The translations under genes were made by a program, and so were the position numbers. From contig NZ_KE387023.1 in the NCBI RefSeq assembly GCF_000430045.1, positions 1,071,575-1,116,500 on the forward strand: a stretch of 44,926 nucleotides of DNA, given 5' to 3'. The DNA comes from Calidithermus chliarophilus DSM 9957 (GTDB lineage: Bacteria > Deinococcota > Deinococci > Deinococcales > Thermaceae). Of the stretch, positions 34,046 through 43,707 are shown one piece after another. Under the pieces are notes generated by a model that had not been told where the DNA came from, did no database searches, and saw only the letters and a program-made list of their open reading frames with translations. The stretch's first letter is position 1; each line of letters begins with the position of its first letter.

Positions 34046-35224
34046 GTGCCGGGGCGACCCGGCGGCAGCGTGCTTGAACACCCTTCGCGGCGCGCTCTGG
34101 ACGAGCGCTATTTACGACGAGCCTTACAACTAGCAGAACGGGCCCGGGGGCATACCCACCCCAACCCCCTGGTAGGCGCGGTGGTCGTCAAGGACGGGCG
34201 CATCGTGGGGGAGGGGTACCACCCCAGGGCCGGGGAGCCTCACGCCGAGGTCGTTGCCCTGCGCCAGGCGGGGGAACGGGCCCGGGGGGCTACCCTCTAC
34301 GTGACCTTAGAACCCTGCGACCACCACGGGCGCACGCCCCCGTGCTCCGTGGCCCTCCTCGAGGCCGGGGTCTGCCGGGCGGTGGTGGCGACTCGCGACC
34401 CGCACCCGCAGGCCCGGGGAGGGCTGGAGCGGCTGCGGTCGGCGGGCGTGGAGGTGGAGGTGGGCCTGCTCGAGGCCGAAGCCCGGGCCCAGAACGAGGT
34501 GTTCTTCCACGCCCTCCGGCACCGGCGCCCCTTCGTGCTCTGGAAGGCCGCGCTGAGCCTGGACGGCCAGGTGGCTGCCCGCAGCGGCCACGCGGCCTGG
34601 GTCTCGAGCCCCCTCTCCCGCCGGGTGGCCCAGGGCTACCGCCAGTGGATGGCGGCAGTGATGGTGGGCGTGGGCACCGTGCTCACCGACGACCCCTGGC
34701 TCACCGTGCGCGACCCCGACTTCCGGGCTTTCCCCCACATGCTCGAGCCGCCCCCGCCGCGCGACCCCCTCAAGGTGGTGTTGGACACCGAGGCCCGCAC
34801 CCCGCCGTCCGCGCGGCTGTTCGCGCCGGGCCCCAGGGGTGAGCCCGCACGGGTGGCGGTGCTGGTGGGGGAGGGAGCCCCCGCCGCGCGGGTCCGGGCC
34901 CTCGAGCGCCAGGGGGCGGTGGTGGCCGAACTGCCCCGGGCGGAAGGCCGGGTGAGCCCGGAGGCGGCCTTGGCCTGGCTCTACGCCCGGGGGGTCGATG
35001 GGGTGCTGCTGGAAGGCGGCCCTACCCTGGCCGGGTCCCTGCTGCGCGGGGGGTGGGTGGACAAGGCCGCCCTGTTCCTGGCACCCAAGCTGGTGGGGGA
35101 GGGGCGGGGGGCCCTGGCGGGGTTCGCCGCCGGGCGCATGGACGAGGCGCTGGGCCTGAAGACGCGGAGGCTGGAGGTCCTGGAGGGGGACATCTGGCTG
35201 GAGGCTCATCCGGTCTGGTCTTGA
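34046..35224 (+). CDS. ribD: Bifunctional deaminase/reductase RibD
   Basis: A 392-residue riboflavin enzyme. The N-terminal deaminase domain (about residues 15-155) has HPNPLVGAVVV, GEPHAEVVAL and the zinc block TLEPCDHHGRTPPCS. The C-terminal reductase domain (about 165-390) has WKAALSLDGQVAARSGHAAW and GVGTVLTDDPWLTVR, and ends GVDGVLLEGGPTLAGSLL. It deaminates the pyrimidine intermediate and reduces its ribose. The GTG at 34046 follows the Shine-Dalgarno GGAGG at a short distance; the GTG at 34070 is an alternative. Controlled by the FMN riboswitch immediately upstream. Confidence 0.95.
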   Translation: MPGRPGGSVLEHPSRRALDERYLRRALQLAERARGHTHPNPLVGAVVVKDGRIVGEGYHPRAGEPHAEVVALRQAGERARGATLYVTLEPCDHHGRTPPCSVALLEAGVCRAVVATRDPHPQARGGLERLRSAGVEVEVGLLEAEARAQNEVFFHALRHRRPFVLWKAALSLDGQVAARSGHAAWVSSPLSRRVAQGYRQWMAAVMVGVGTVLTDDPWLTVRDPDFRAFPHMLEPPPPRDPLKVVLDTEARTPPSARLFAPGPRGEPARVAVLVGEGAPAARVRALERQGAVVAELPRAEGRVSPEAALAWLYARGVDGVLLEGGPTLAGSLLRGGWVDKAALFLAPKLVGEGRGALAGFAAGRMDEALGLKTRRLEVLEGDIWLEAHPVWS

Positions 35225-35282
35225 ACCGCTGGGTTGCCGCTGTGGCTATCGGCGGCTTACGCGAGAAGCTTGCGAGGTGAGG

Positions 35283-35885
35283 ATGTTTACCGGAATCGTC
35301 GAGGAAGCGGGGGTTATCCGCGAGGCCCGCGAGGTGGGCGGGCTGTGGCGGTTGTTCATCGAGGCTGGCCGGGTGCTGGAGGGCACCCGGACCGGGGATT
35401 CCGTCGCGGTCTCGGGCGTCTGCCTGACCGTGGTGGAGCTGGGGGCCGGCGGGCTCGCCGTGGAGCTGGCGAAGGAGACCCTTCGCCGCACGGCGGCGCG
35501 CTGGGAGGTGGGCCGGAGGGTCAACCTCGAGCGCTCATTGGCGCTGGGTGGCCGGCTGGGCGGGCATCTCGTCACGGGCCACGTGGACGGGCCGGCCCGG
35601 GTGGTGGGGGTGAACCGCGAGGCGGGAGCCTGGGACGTCGCTCTCGAGGTGCCGCGGGAACTGGCCCGCTACGTCGCCCCCAAGGGCTCGGTAGCCCTGG
35701 ACGGGGTTTCGCTGACCGTGGCCGGGGTCCGTGACAACCGCTTCTGGGTGACGCTGATCCCCCACACCCTGGAGGTCACCACCCTGAAGGAACTGGCGGA
35801 GGGGGACGAGGTGAACTTCGAGGCCGACCTGCTGGCCCGTTACCTCGAGCGCCTGGTGGCCGTGCGGGGAGGGGACGATGCTTAG
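35283..35885 (+). CDS. ribE: Riboflavin synthase alpha chain
   Basis: A 200-residue protein with two lumazine-binding repeats. It begins MFTGIVEEAGVI, the usual family start, so the ATG at 35283 is preferred to the GTG two codons earlier. The first repeat has SVAVSGVCLTVVEL, the second GSVALDGVSLTVAGV. GGHLVTGHVDGPARV links them. It dismutates two lumazine molecules into riboflavin. GAGGTGAGG precedes the start. The end overlaps the ribBA start by 8 bases. Confidence 0.95.
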   Translation: MFTGIVEEAGVIREAREVGGLWRLFIEAGRVLEGTRTGDSVAVSGVCLTVVELGAGGLAVELAKETLRRTAARWEVGRRVNLERSLALGGRLGGHLVTGHVDGPARVVGVNREAGAWDVALEVPRELARYVAPKGSVALDGVSLTVAGVRDNRFWVTLIPHTLEVTTLKELAEGDEVNFEADLLARYLERLVAVRGGDDA

Positions 35886-37077
35886 CCCGGTCCCCGAGCT
35901 TCTGGAGGAGCTCAGGGCCGGCCGCCCCGTGGTCCTGGTGGACGACGAGGACCGGGAGAACGAGGGCGACTTGGTCCTGCCCGCCGAGCACGCGACCGCC
36001 GCGTGGATGGCCTTCATGATCCGCTACACCGGCGGGGTGGTCTGCCTGGCGATGACCGAAGCCTGGGCCGACCGCCTCGAGCTGCCGCCCATGGTACGCG
36101 ACAACACCGCCCCCCGGGGCACCGCCTTCACCGTCTCCATCGAGGCCCGCGAGGGGGTGACCACCGGCATCTGTGCCGCCGACCGGGCCGCCACCGTGCG
36201 CCTGGCGGCCGAAGACGGGGTGACGGCCGCGGACTTCGTGCGGCCGGGTCACGTCTTCCCGCTGCGGGCCAGGGACGGCGGGGTGCTGCGCCGCGCGGGC
36301 CATACCGAGGCCAGCGTGGACCTGTGCCGCCTGGCCGGGCTCAAGCCCGTAGCGGCCATCAGCGAGCTCATGCACGACGACGGCACCATGATGCGCCTGC
36401 CGGCCATCCTGGAGTTCGCCGGTCGGCACGGCCTCAAGGTCGGCACCATCGCCGACCTGGTCCGCTACCGCCTGGAGCGCGGCGACCGCTCCGTGGTGCG
36501 CGAGGCCGAAGCCGCCCTGCCCACCCGGTACGGGGAGTTCAGGGTCGTCGGGTACCGCGACGCCCTCACCGGCCAGGAGCACGCCGCGCTGGTGATGGGG
36601 GCGATCACGGACGGCGGGCCGGTGCTGGTGCGCGTGCACTCGGAGTGCCTCACCGGGGACGCCTTCCACAGCCTGCGCTGCGACTGCGGCTTCCAGCGCG
36701 ACCTGTCCCTCGAGCGCATCGCCCGGGAGGGCCGTGGGGTGCTGGTCTACCTGCGGCAGGAGGGGCGGGGCATCGGCCTCATCAACAAGATCCGGGCCTA
36801 CTCCCTGCAGGACACGGGCTTAGACACCGTGGAGGCCAACCTGGCCCTGGGCTTCCCCCCGGACCTGCGCGACTACGGGGTGGGGGCGCAGATCCTCCGC
36901 GAGCTGGGCATTCGCCGGTTGCGCCTCCTCACCAACAACCCCCGCAAGGTGCGGGCCCTCCGCGGCTTCGGCCTCGAGGTCCTCGAGCGGGTGCCTTTGC
37001 GGGCGGGGGATAACCCCCATAACGCGAAGTACCTGGCGGCCAAGCGGGAGCGGCTGGGCCACTGGCTCGGGGATTGA
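35878..37077 (+). CDS. ribBA: DHBP synthase/GTP cyclohydrolase II
   Basis: A 399-residue bifunctional enzyme. The N-terminal domain (about residues 1-200) has VVLVDDEDRENEGDLVLPAE and RRAGHTEASVDL, the acidic metal loop and histidine of 3,4-dihydroxy-2-butanone 4-phosphate synthase. The C-terminal domain has VRVHSECLTGDAFHSLRCDC, which provides the three zinc cysteines of GTP cyclohydrolase II, then YLRQEGRGIGLINKIRAY and LLTNNPRKVRAL. It feeds both branches of riboflavin synthesis. Translated with ribE through an 8-base overlap. Confidence 0.96.
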   Translation: MLSPVPELLEELRAGRPVVLVDDEDRENEGDLVLPAEHATAAWMAFMIRYTGGVVCLAMTEAWADRLELPPMVRDNTAPRGTAFTVSIEAREGVTTGICAADRAATVRLAAEDGVTAADFVRPGHVFPLRARDGGVLRRAGHTEASVDLCRLAGLKPVAAISELMHDDGTMMRLPAILEFAGRHGLKVGTIADLVRYRLERGDRSVVREAEAALPTRYGEFRVVGYRDALTGQEHAALVMGAITDGGPVLVRVHSECLTGDAFHSLRCDCGFQRDLSLERIAREGRGVLVYLRQEGRGIGLINKIRAYSLQDTGLDTVEANLALGFPPDLRDYGVGAQILRELGIRRLRLLTNNPRKVRALRGFGLEVLERVPLRAGDNPHNAKYLAAKRERLGHWLGD

Positions 37078-37111
37078 GGGGTGGGGCGTTCCTCGCCCGC
37101 GTTGTCCGGGA

Positions 37112-37144
37112 TTGACAGGGGGGGGAGGAGGGGCACGATAAGCT
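37112..37144 (+). promoter_or_regulatory. Leaderless promoter of the asparaginase gene
   Basis: TTGACA (37112-37117) and TAAGCT (37139-37144) are 21 bases apart. The -10 box ends exactly 6 bases before the GTG at 37151. Confidence 0.55.
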
Positions 37145-37150
37145 AGGGGC

Positions 37151-38146
37151 GTGCAATCGTACGTCTACGCCTACCGGGGCGGCCTGATCGAGAACCGCCA
37201 CCGCGTCTCCCTCGCCGTCGTCAACCCCGCGGGCGAGCTGCTGGCCCACAGCGGCGACCCCCAGCTCAGCGCCCACCTGCGCTCCTCGGCCAAGCCCTTC
37301 CAGGCGCTGGCGCTGTACCTGAGCGGGGCCGTCGAGCGCTTCGGCATCACCCCCGAGGAAGTGGCGCTCACCTGCGCCTCCCACGACGGCACCGCCCGCC
37401 ACGTCGCGGTGTCGGCGGCCTACCTGCAAAAGATCGGCCTCGAGCCCTCCGCCCTGGTGTGCGGCGTCCACCCGCCCTTCTCCCGCAGCGCGCGCAAGGC
37501 GCTCGAGCAGGCCGGGGAGAAGCCCACCGTGCTGCACAACAACTGCTCGGGCAAGCACACCGGCATGATGGCGGCGGCGCTGGCGCTGGGCGCGAGCCCC
37601 CAGGGCTACGAGCAGCCCACCCACCCCGTGCAACAGCTCAACCTGCGCGTCCTGCGCGACCTCAGCGGCGTGGGGGAGGTGCCCTACGGCGTGGACGGGT
37701 GCAGCGTCCCCACCTTCGTGCTGCCCCTGGCCGCCGCCGCCCGGATGTTCGCCCACCTGGCCGCCCCCGAGACCGCCCCCGAGCCCTACCGGGCGGGCCT
37801 CGAGGCCGTCTACCAGGCCATGCGCGCCCACCCCGACCTGGTGGCCGGCTTCGAGAGCATCGACACCGCGCTGATGGAAAAAGTCCCCGGCCTCGTCGCC
37901 AAGCGCGGCGCGGACGGCTATTACGGCATGGCCCTGCGCGAGAGCCGCTGGGGCCCCGTCGGCGTCACGCTCAAGGTCGAGGACGGCTCGCAGGTCGCCC
38001 GCGAGCCCGCCGTGATCCGGCTGCTGGAACTGCTGGGCGCGCTCTCGCCCGAGGAGCCCCTCGAGTGGCGCCGCCCCCTGCTCAAGAACGTTCGGGGCCT
38101 CGAGGTCGGCTGGCTCGAGCCCAAGCTCGAGCTCCACTGGGCCTGA
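37151..38146 (+). CDS. L-asparaginase, Rhizobium etli AnsA type
   Basis: A 331-residue enzyme of the Asparaginase_II family, unrelated to the E. coli enzymes. HLRSSAKPFQAL carries the serine-lysine pair, LHNNCSGKHTGMMAA the cysteine-lysine pair and YGVDGCSVPTFVLPL the second cysteine; in the rhizobial enzyme these bind zinc and catalyse deamidation. EVALTCASHDGT and ESIDTALMEKVPGLVAKRG are other conserved blocks. It should hydrolyse asparagine to aspartate in the cytoplasm. GTG start set by TAAGCT 6 bases upstream. Confidence 0.9.
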   Translation: MQSYVYAYRGGLIENRHRVSLAVVNPAGELLAHSGDPQLSAHLRSSAKPFQALALYLSGAVERFGITPEEVALTCASHDGTARHVAVSAAYLQKIGLEPSALVCGVHPPFSRSARKALEQAGEKPTVLHNNCSGKHTGMMAAALALGASPQGYEQPTHPVQQLNLRVLRDLSGVGEVPYGVDGCSVPTFVLPLAAAARMFAHLAAPETAPEPYRAGLEAVYQAMRAHPDLVAGFESIDTALMEKVPGLVAKRGADGYYGMALRESRWGPVGVTLKVEDGSQVAREPAVIRLLELLGALSPEEPLEWRRPLLKNVRGLEVGWLEPKLELHWA

Positions 38147-38179
38147 GGCTCGGGGAAGCCTTGGAAAGGCGCACGCGGT

Positions 38180-38228
38180 AGCGTTTTGCGTCCCGCGTTC
38201 GGCGTTCGGCTATCGGCTTTCGACAAAT
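38180..38228 (+). repeat. Heptamer array F (7 units)
   Basis: AGCGTTT, TGCGTCC, CGCGTTC, GGCGTTC, GGCTATC, GGCTTTC, GACAAAT run in phase and stop at the palindrome upstream of the metal ATPase. Confidence 0.7.
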
Positions 38229-38250
38229 CTTGAGTCCAGGACTCAAGATT
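38226..38250. promoter_or_regulatory. 25-bp perfect palindrome upstream of the metal ATPase
   Basis: AATCTTGAGTCC (38226-38237), central A, GGACTCAAGATT (38239-38250). It overlaps a possible -35 box TTGAGT (38230-38235); TATATG (38256-38261) is a possible -10 box at a 20-base spacing, as in MerR-type promoters. Probably the operator of a metal-responsive regulator encoded elsewhere. Confidence 0.75.
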
Positions 38251-38279
38251 GAGGCTATATGTCCTGCGGCCCGGGTGCC

Positions 38280-40223
<1,944 letters not shown>

Positions 40224-40262
40224 CTTCGGCCCCACCCGGTCGCGGCTTTGGTATACCGGGCC

Positions 40263-40295
40263 TTGACCCCCTGCCCCCCGACCCTCGACAATACT
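40263..40295 (+). promoter_or_regulatory. Promoter of aspC
   Basis: TTGACC (40263-40268) and AATACT (40290-40295), 21 bases apart; the -10 box ends 5 bases before the ATG at 40301, with no ribosome site. Confidence 0.45.
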
Positions 40296-40300
40296 CGGGT

Positions 40301-41461
<1,161 letters not shown>

Positions 41462-41467
41462 CCCGGT

Positions 41468-42148
41468 TCAGGCCTCCAGCCGCCAGTCGATCTCGCCCCG
41501 CCCTGCCGCGCGCAGGGCGGCGTTGATCTTGGAGAAGGGCCTCGAGCCGAAGAAGCCGTTCTTGGCCGAGAGCGGGGAGGGGTGGGCCGACTGGATGACG
41601 CTGTGGCGGCGGGCGTCGATGAGCCCGAGCTTCTTCTGGGCGTGAGCGCCCCACAGCACGAAGACCACCGGCTCGGCCTTGGCGCTCACGGCGCGGATCA
41701 CCGCGTCGGTGAACTGCTCCCAGCCCTTGCCCTTGTGCGAGGCGGGCTCGTGGGCCCGCACGGTGAGCGAGGTGTTGAGCAGCAATACGCCCTGCTCGGC
41801 CCAGCGCTTGAGGTAGCCGGTCTTGGGGCGGGGGATGCCGAGGTCGGCCTCGAGCTCGCGGAAGATGTTGAGCAGGCTGGGCGGGGGCCGCACCCCGGGC
41901 CGCACGCTGAAGGCCAGCCCGTGGGCCTGCCCCTCGTCGTGGTAGGGGTCCTGCCCCACGACCAGCACCCGCACCTCGTCGTAGGGCGTGTAGCGCAGGG
42001 CGTTGAACACGTCCTCCTGCGGCGGGAAGACCTGGTGCTGGGCGCGCTCGGCCTCGAGGAAGGCCTCGAGCTTGTCCATGTAGGGCTTGTCGAACTCCTC
42101 CCGGAGGACGGGCTTCCAGGGGGGCGGGATCTGCTCGAGCAGGTTCAT
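41468..42148 (-). CDS. ung: Uracil-DNA glycosylase, family 1
   Basis: A 226-residue repair enzyme. VLVVGQDPYHDEGQAHGLAF holds the water-activating aspartate in GQDPYH, LLLNTSLTV is the uracil-recognition strand, and QSAHPSPLSA holds the catalytic histidine and the minor-groove loop. It removes uracil arising from cytosine deamination, a major lesion at high temperature. GGAGGAG lies before the ATG. Expressed from a promoter that carries a palindrome over its -10 box. Confidence 0.97.
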   Translation of the reverse strand: MNLLEQIPPPWKPVLREEFDKPYMDKLEAFLEAERAQHQVFPPQEDVFNALRYTPYDEVRVLVVGQDPYHDEGQAHGLAFSVRPGVRPPPSLLNIFRELEADLGIPRPKTGYLKRWAEQGVLLLNTSLTVRAHEPASHKGKGWEQFTDAVIRAVSAKAEPVVFVLWGAHAQKKLGLIDARRHSVIQSAHPSPLSAKNGFFGSRPFSKINAALRAAGRGEIDWRLEA

Positions 42149-42173
42149 GGGAGGGCTCCTCCGAACGGCGTGA

Positions 42174-42209
42174 CCTCCGTAGGCTACGGAGGGGGCGCGG
42201 CAGCGTCAA
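42174..42209 (-). promoter_or_regulatory. ung promoter with 19-bp palindrome
   Basis: On the minus strand TTGACG (42209-42204) and TAGCCT (42186-42181) are exactly 17 bases apart. CCTCCGTAG-g-CTACGGAGG (42174-42192) is a perfect dyad centred on the -10 box, suggesting a repressor site. Confidence 0.6.
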
Positions 42210-42263
42210 GCGCGGGGCACTCTCAGGCGCCTCAAACCCGCCTCGAGCCCGGGGTCTGCTAAT

Positions 42264-42279
42264 ATAGGCATTGACCTAT
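42264..42279. promoter_or_regulatory. Operator O1 of the ArsR/AHSA1 locus
   Basis: ATAGGCA-tt-GACCTAT, a 16-bp dyad just after a TAATAT -10 box (42260-42265) and overlapping the regulator start codon; autorepression is likely. Confidence 0.6.
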
Positions 42280-43354
42280 GGACTCGCCGGATATCCTGAC
42301 CTTCAGCACGCCCAAGGTGGAGACGCCTTCGGTCGAGGCGATGCCCTCGCCCACCCTCGAGCTCGCCTACGTCTACTACGTGCTGAACCGTCCCGATAGC
42401 CAGCAGAAGGGCCGCGAGATGCCCTGGCTGGGCCTGCTCTACGAGCAACACCCCGAGCTCGTGGAGCGGGTCCGCACCTTCTGGCCCGAAGCGGAGCGCG
42501 ACTACGCCGGCTTCGACCTCTTCTGGCTCGTGGCCGACCTGGGCTACGCCCGCGACCCCAGCCCCCAGCGCCTGCTCGACGACCTCGCGAGGCTGCCGGG
42601 CCGCTTCGTCAAGCACCTCGAGGCCCAGCGCCGCAAGGTGCTCGCCGAGTGCACGGGCGACGAGGCGCGCCAGAAGAAGGAGACCAAGAAGTTCCAGGGG
42701 CCCCTCGACCGCTTCAACCGGCTCAAGCAGGGCAAGGAGATCCGCCGCTACACCCAGATGCTCGGCGACCTGTGGGCGGTGCTCGAGCCCCTGTGGCTGG
42801 GGGAGGGGCTGGAGGAGGCCCGCCGGGCGAGCGAGCTGTTCCAGGCCAAGTACCAGCACAGCGGGGACGTGCTCGAGGCCCTGCCGCCCCACCACTTCGT
42901 CCAGTTCGAGGCGGCGGTCGAGGAGATCCGGGCCTCCCAGAAGAAGGGCTCGCTGGTGGTGGTGCCGCTGTACTTCGCGCTGGGCGGGGGCTTCAACTTC
43001 GACATGGCCGACGCCCACTACATCGGCTACGGCATCCAGAGCGAGCGCTTCTACGAAGAGCTCAGCGCCCAGGTGGAGGCCAGCGCCGCGCACATGAAGG
43101 CCCTGGCCGACCCCACCCGCCTCATGCTCCTGACCCTCATCGCCCGCTACGAGAGCTTCGCCATGACCGTCAGCGACCTCGCCAAGCAGCTCGGGGTGAG
43201 CCAGCCCACCGCCAGCGGCCACCTCAAGCAGCTCAAGGAGGCGGGCCTGGTCAGCTTCGAGAAGCACGGCAACAAGACCCTCCACAAGGTCAACAGCGCG
43301 GCCTTGGAGGCCACCCTCGAGGGCCTGCGCAAGCTGCTGCTCCACCCTAAGTAG
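42278..43354 (+). CDS. ArsR-type regulator with long N-terminal domain
   Basis: A 358-residue protein. Residues about 20-255 form a helical domain of no family I recognise, with LELAYVYYVLNR, FDLFWLVADLGYA and a late strand pair VVVPLYFALGGGFNFD. Residues about 265-350 are an ArsR winged helix: MKALADPTRLMLLTLIARYES, then LAKQLGVSQPTASGHLKQLKEAGLVSFEKHGNKTLHKV. No metal-site cysteines are present. The dyad at 42264-42279 covers its start, and matching dyads precede the next two genes, so this protein is the best candidate for binding them. The architecture parallels the regulator at 10704, though the N-terminal domains do not look alike. Confidence 0.85.
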   Translation: MDSPDILTFSTPKVETPSVEAMPSPTLELAYVYYVLNRPDSQQKGREMPWLGLLYEQHPELVERVRTFWPEAERDYAGFDLFWLVADLGYARDPSPQRLLDDLARLPGRFVKHLEAQRRKVLAECTGDEARQKKETKKFQGPLDRFNRLKQGKEIRRYTQMLGDLWAVLEPLWLGEGLEEARRASELFQAKYQHSGDVLEALPPHHFVQFEAAVEEIRASQKKGSLVVVPLYFALGGGFNFDMADAHYIGYGIQSERFYEELSAQVEASAAHMKALADPTRLMLLTLIARYESFAMTVSDLAKQLGVSQPTASGHLKQLKEAGLVSFEKHGNKTLHKVNSAALEATLEGLRKLLLHPK

Positions 43355-43362
43355 ATAGCCTA

Positions 43363-43391
43363 TTGACAATATAGCCAACTGCCTATACACT
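43363..43391 (+). promoter_or_regulatory. Promoter of the 61-residue protein
   Basis: TTGACA (43363-43368) and TACACT (43386-43391) are exactly 17 bases apart, close to sigma-A consensus. The spacer is filled by operator O2. Confidence 0.75.
43371..43386. promoter_or_regulatory. Operator O2
   Basis: ATAGCCA-ac-TGCCTAT, a 16-bp dyad lying between the -35 and -10 boxes. An extra half-site-like ATAGCCTAT lies at 43355-43363. Confidence 0.65.
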
Positions 43392-43397
43392 CCTTTC

Positions 43398-43413
43398 ATA
43401 GGAGGTTGGCTAT
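43398..43413. promoter_or_regulatory. Operator O3
   Basis: ATAGGAG-gt-TGGCTAT, the same 16-bp plan, 27 bases downstream of O2. It includes the AGGAGG ribosome site and the start codon of the small gene. Confidence 0.55.
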
Positions 43414-43597
43414 GAAGTTTACGTACGACGTACTGCAAGCCAAGGCCAACGAGCACATCGCCCGGCTCCGCCAGGAGGCCGAGGTAGAGCGCTCGCTGCG
43501 GCAGAAAGTGAAGGAAGCTGTCCAGGTCCTGGCCTCTGCTCGTCGGCGCGAACGGCGCCAGCCCACCTCCGAAGCTCCCTCGCGGCGTTCCGCCTAG
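43412..43597 (+). CDS. Small basic helical protein
   Basis: A 61-residue protein with a strong AGGAGG site. The first 45 residues are predicted helix (LQAKANEHIARLRQEAEVERSLRQ, in part), the rest is a basic, disordered tail with RRRERRQ. No family is recognised. It shares an LRxEAExxR pattern with the 76-residue protein at 10466, which is also encoded beside an ArsR-type gene. It is under tight control by two operators and ends in a terminator, so it is made as its own transcript. Confidence 0.75.
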   Translation: MKFTYDVLQAKANEHIARLRQEAEVERSLRQKVKEAVQVLASARRRERRQPTSEAPSRRSA

Positions 43598-43614
43598 AGC
43601 CGAGCTGAGACGGA

Positions 43615-43653
43615 CCCGGTCAGAATTGAGCCTCCTGACCGGGCCTGTTTTTT
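43615..43653 (+). terminator. Intrinsic terminator after the small gene
   Basis: CCCGGTCAG (43615-43623) and CTGACCGGG (43635-43643) form a perfect 9-bp stem; six T follow at 43648-43653. Confidence 0.88.
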
Positions 43654-43669
43654 AATCCCGCACCCTTGT

Positions 43670-43685
43670 ATAGGCAAGTGGCAAT
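43670..43685. promoter_or_regulatory. Operator O4
   Basis: ATAGGCA-ag-TGGCAAT, one mismatch from a perfect dyad of the same plan, placed between the terminator and the fusion gene. The promoter itself is not clear. Confidence 0.55.
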
Positions 43686-43707
43686 ACAGGATGGAGGAGG
43701 TCAGAGT

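Noticed and set aside
38259-38279. ATG at 38259 as start of the metal ATPase
   Set aside because: It overlaps the probable -10 box TATATG, so it would not be in the transcript.
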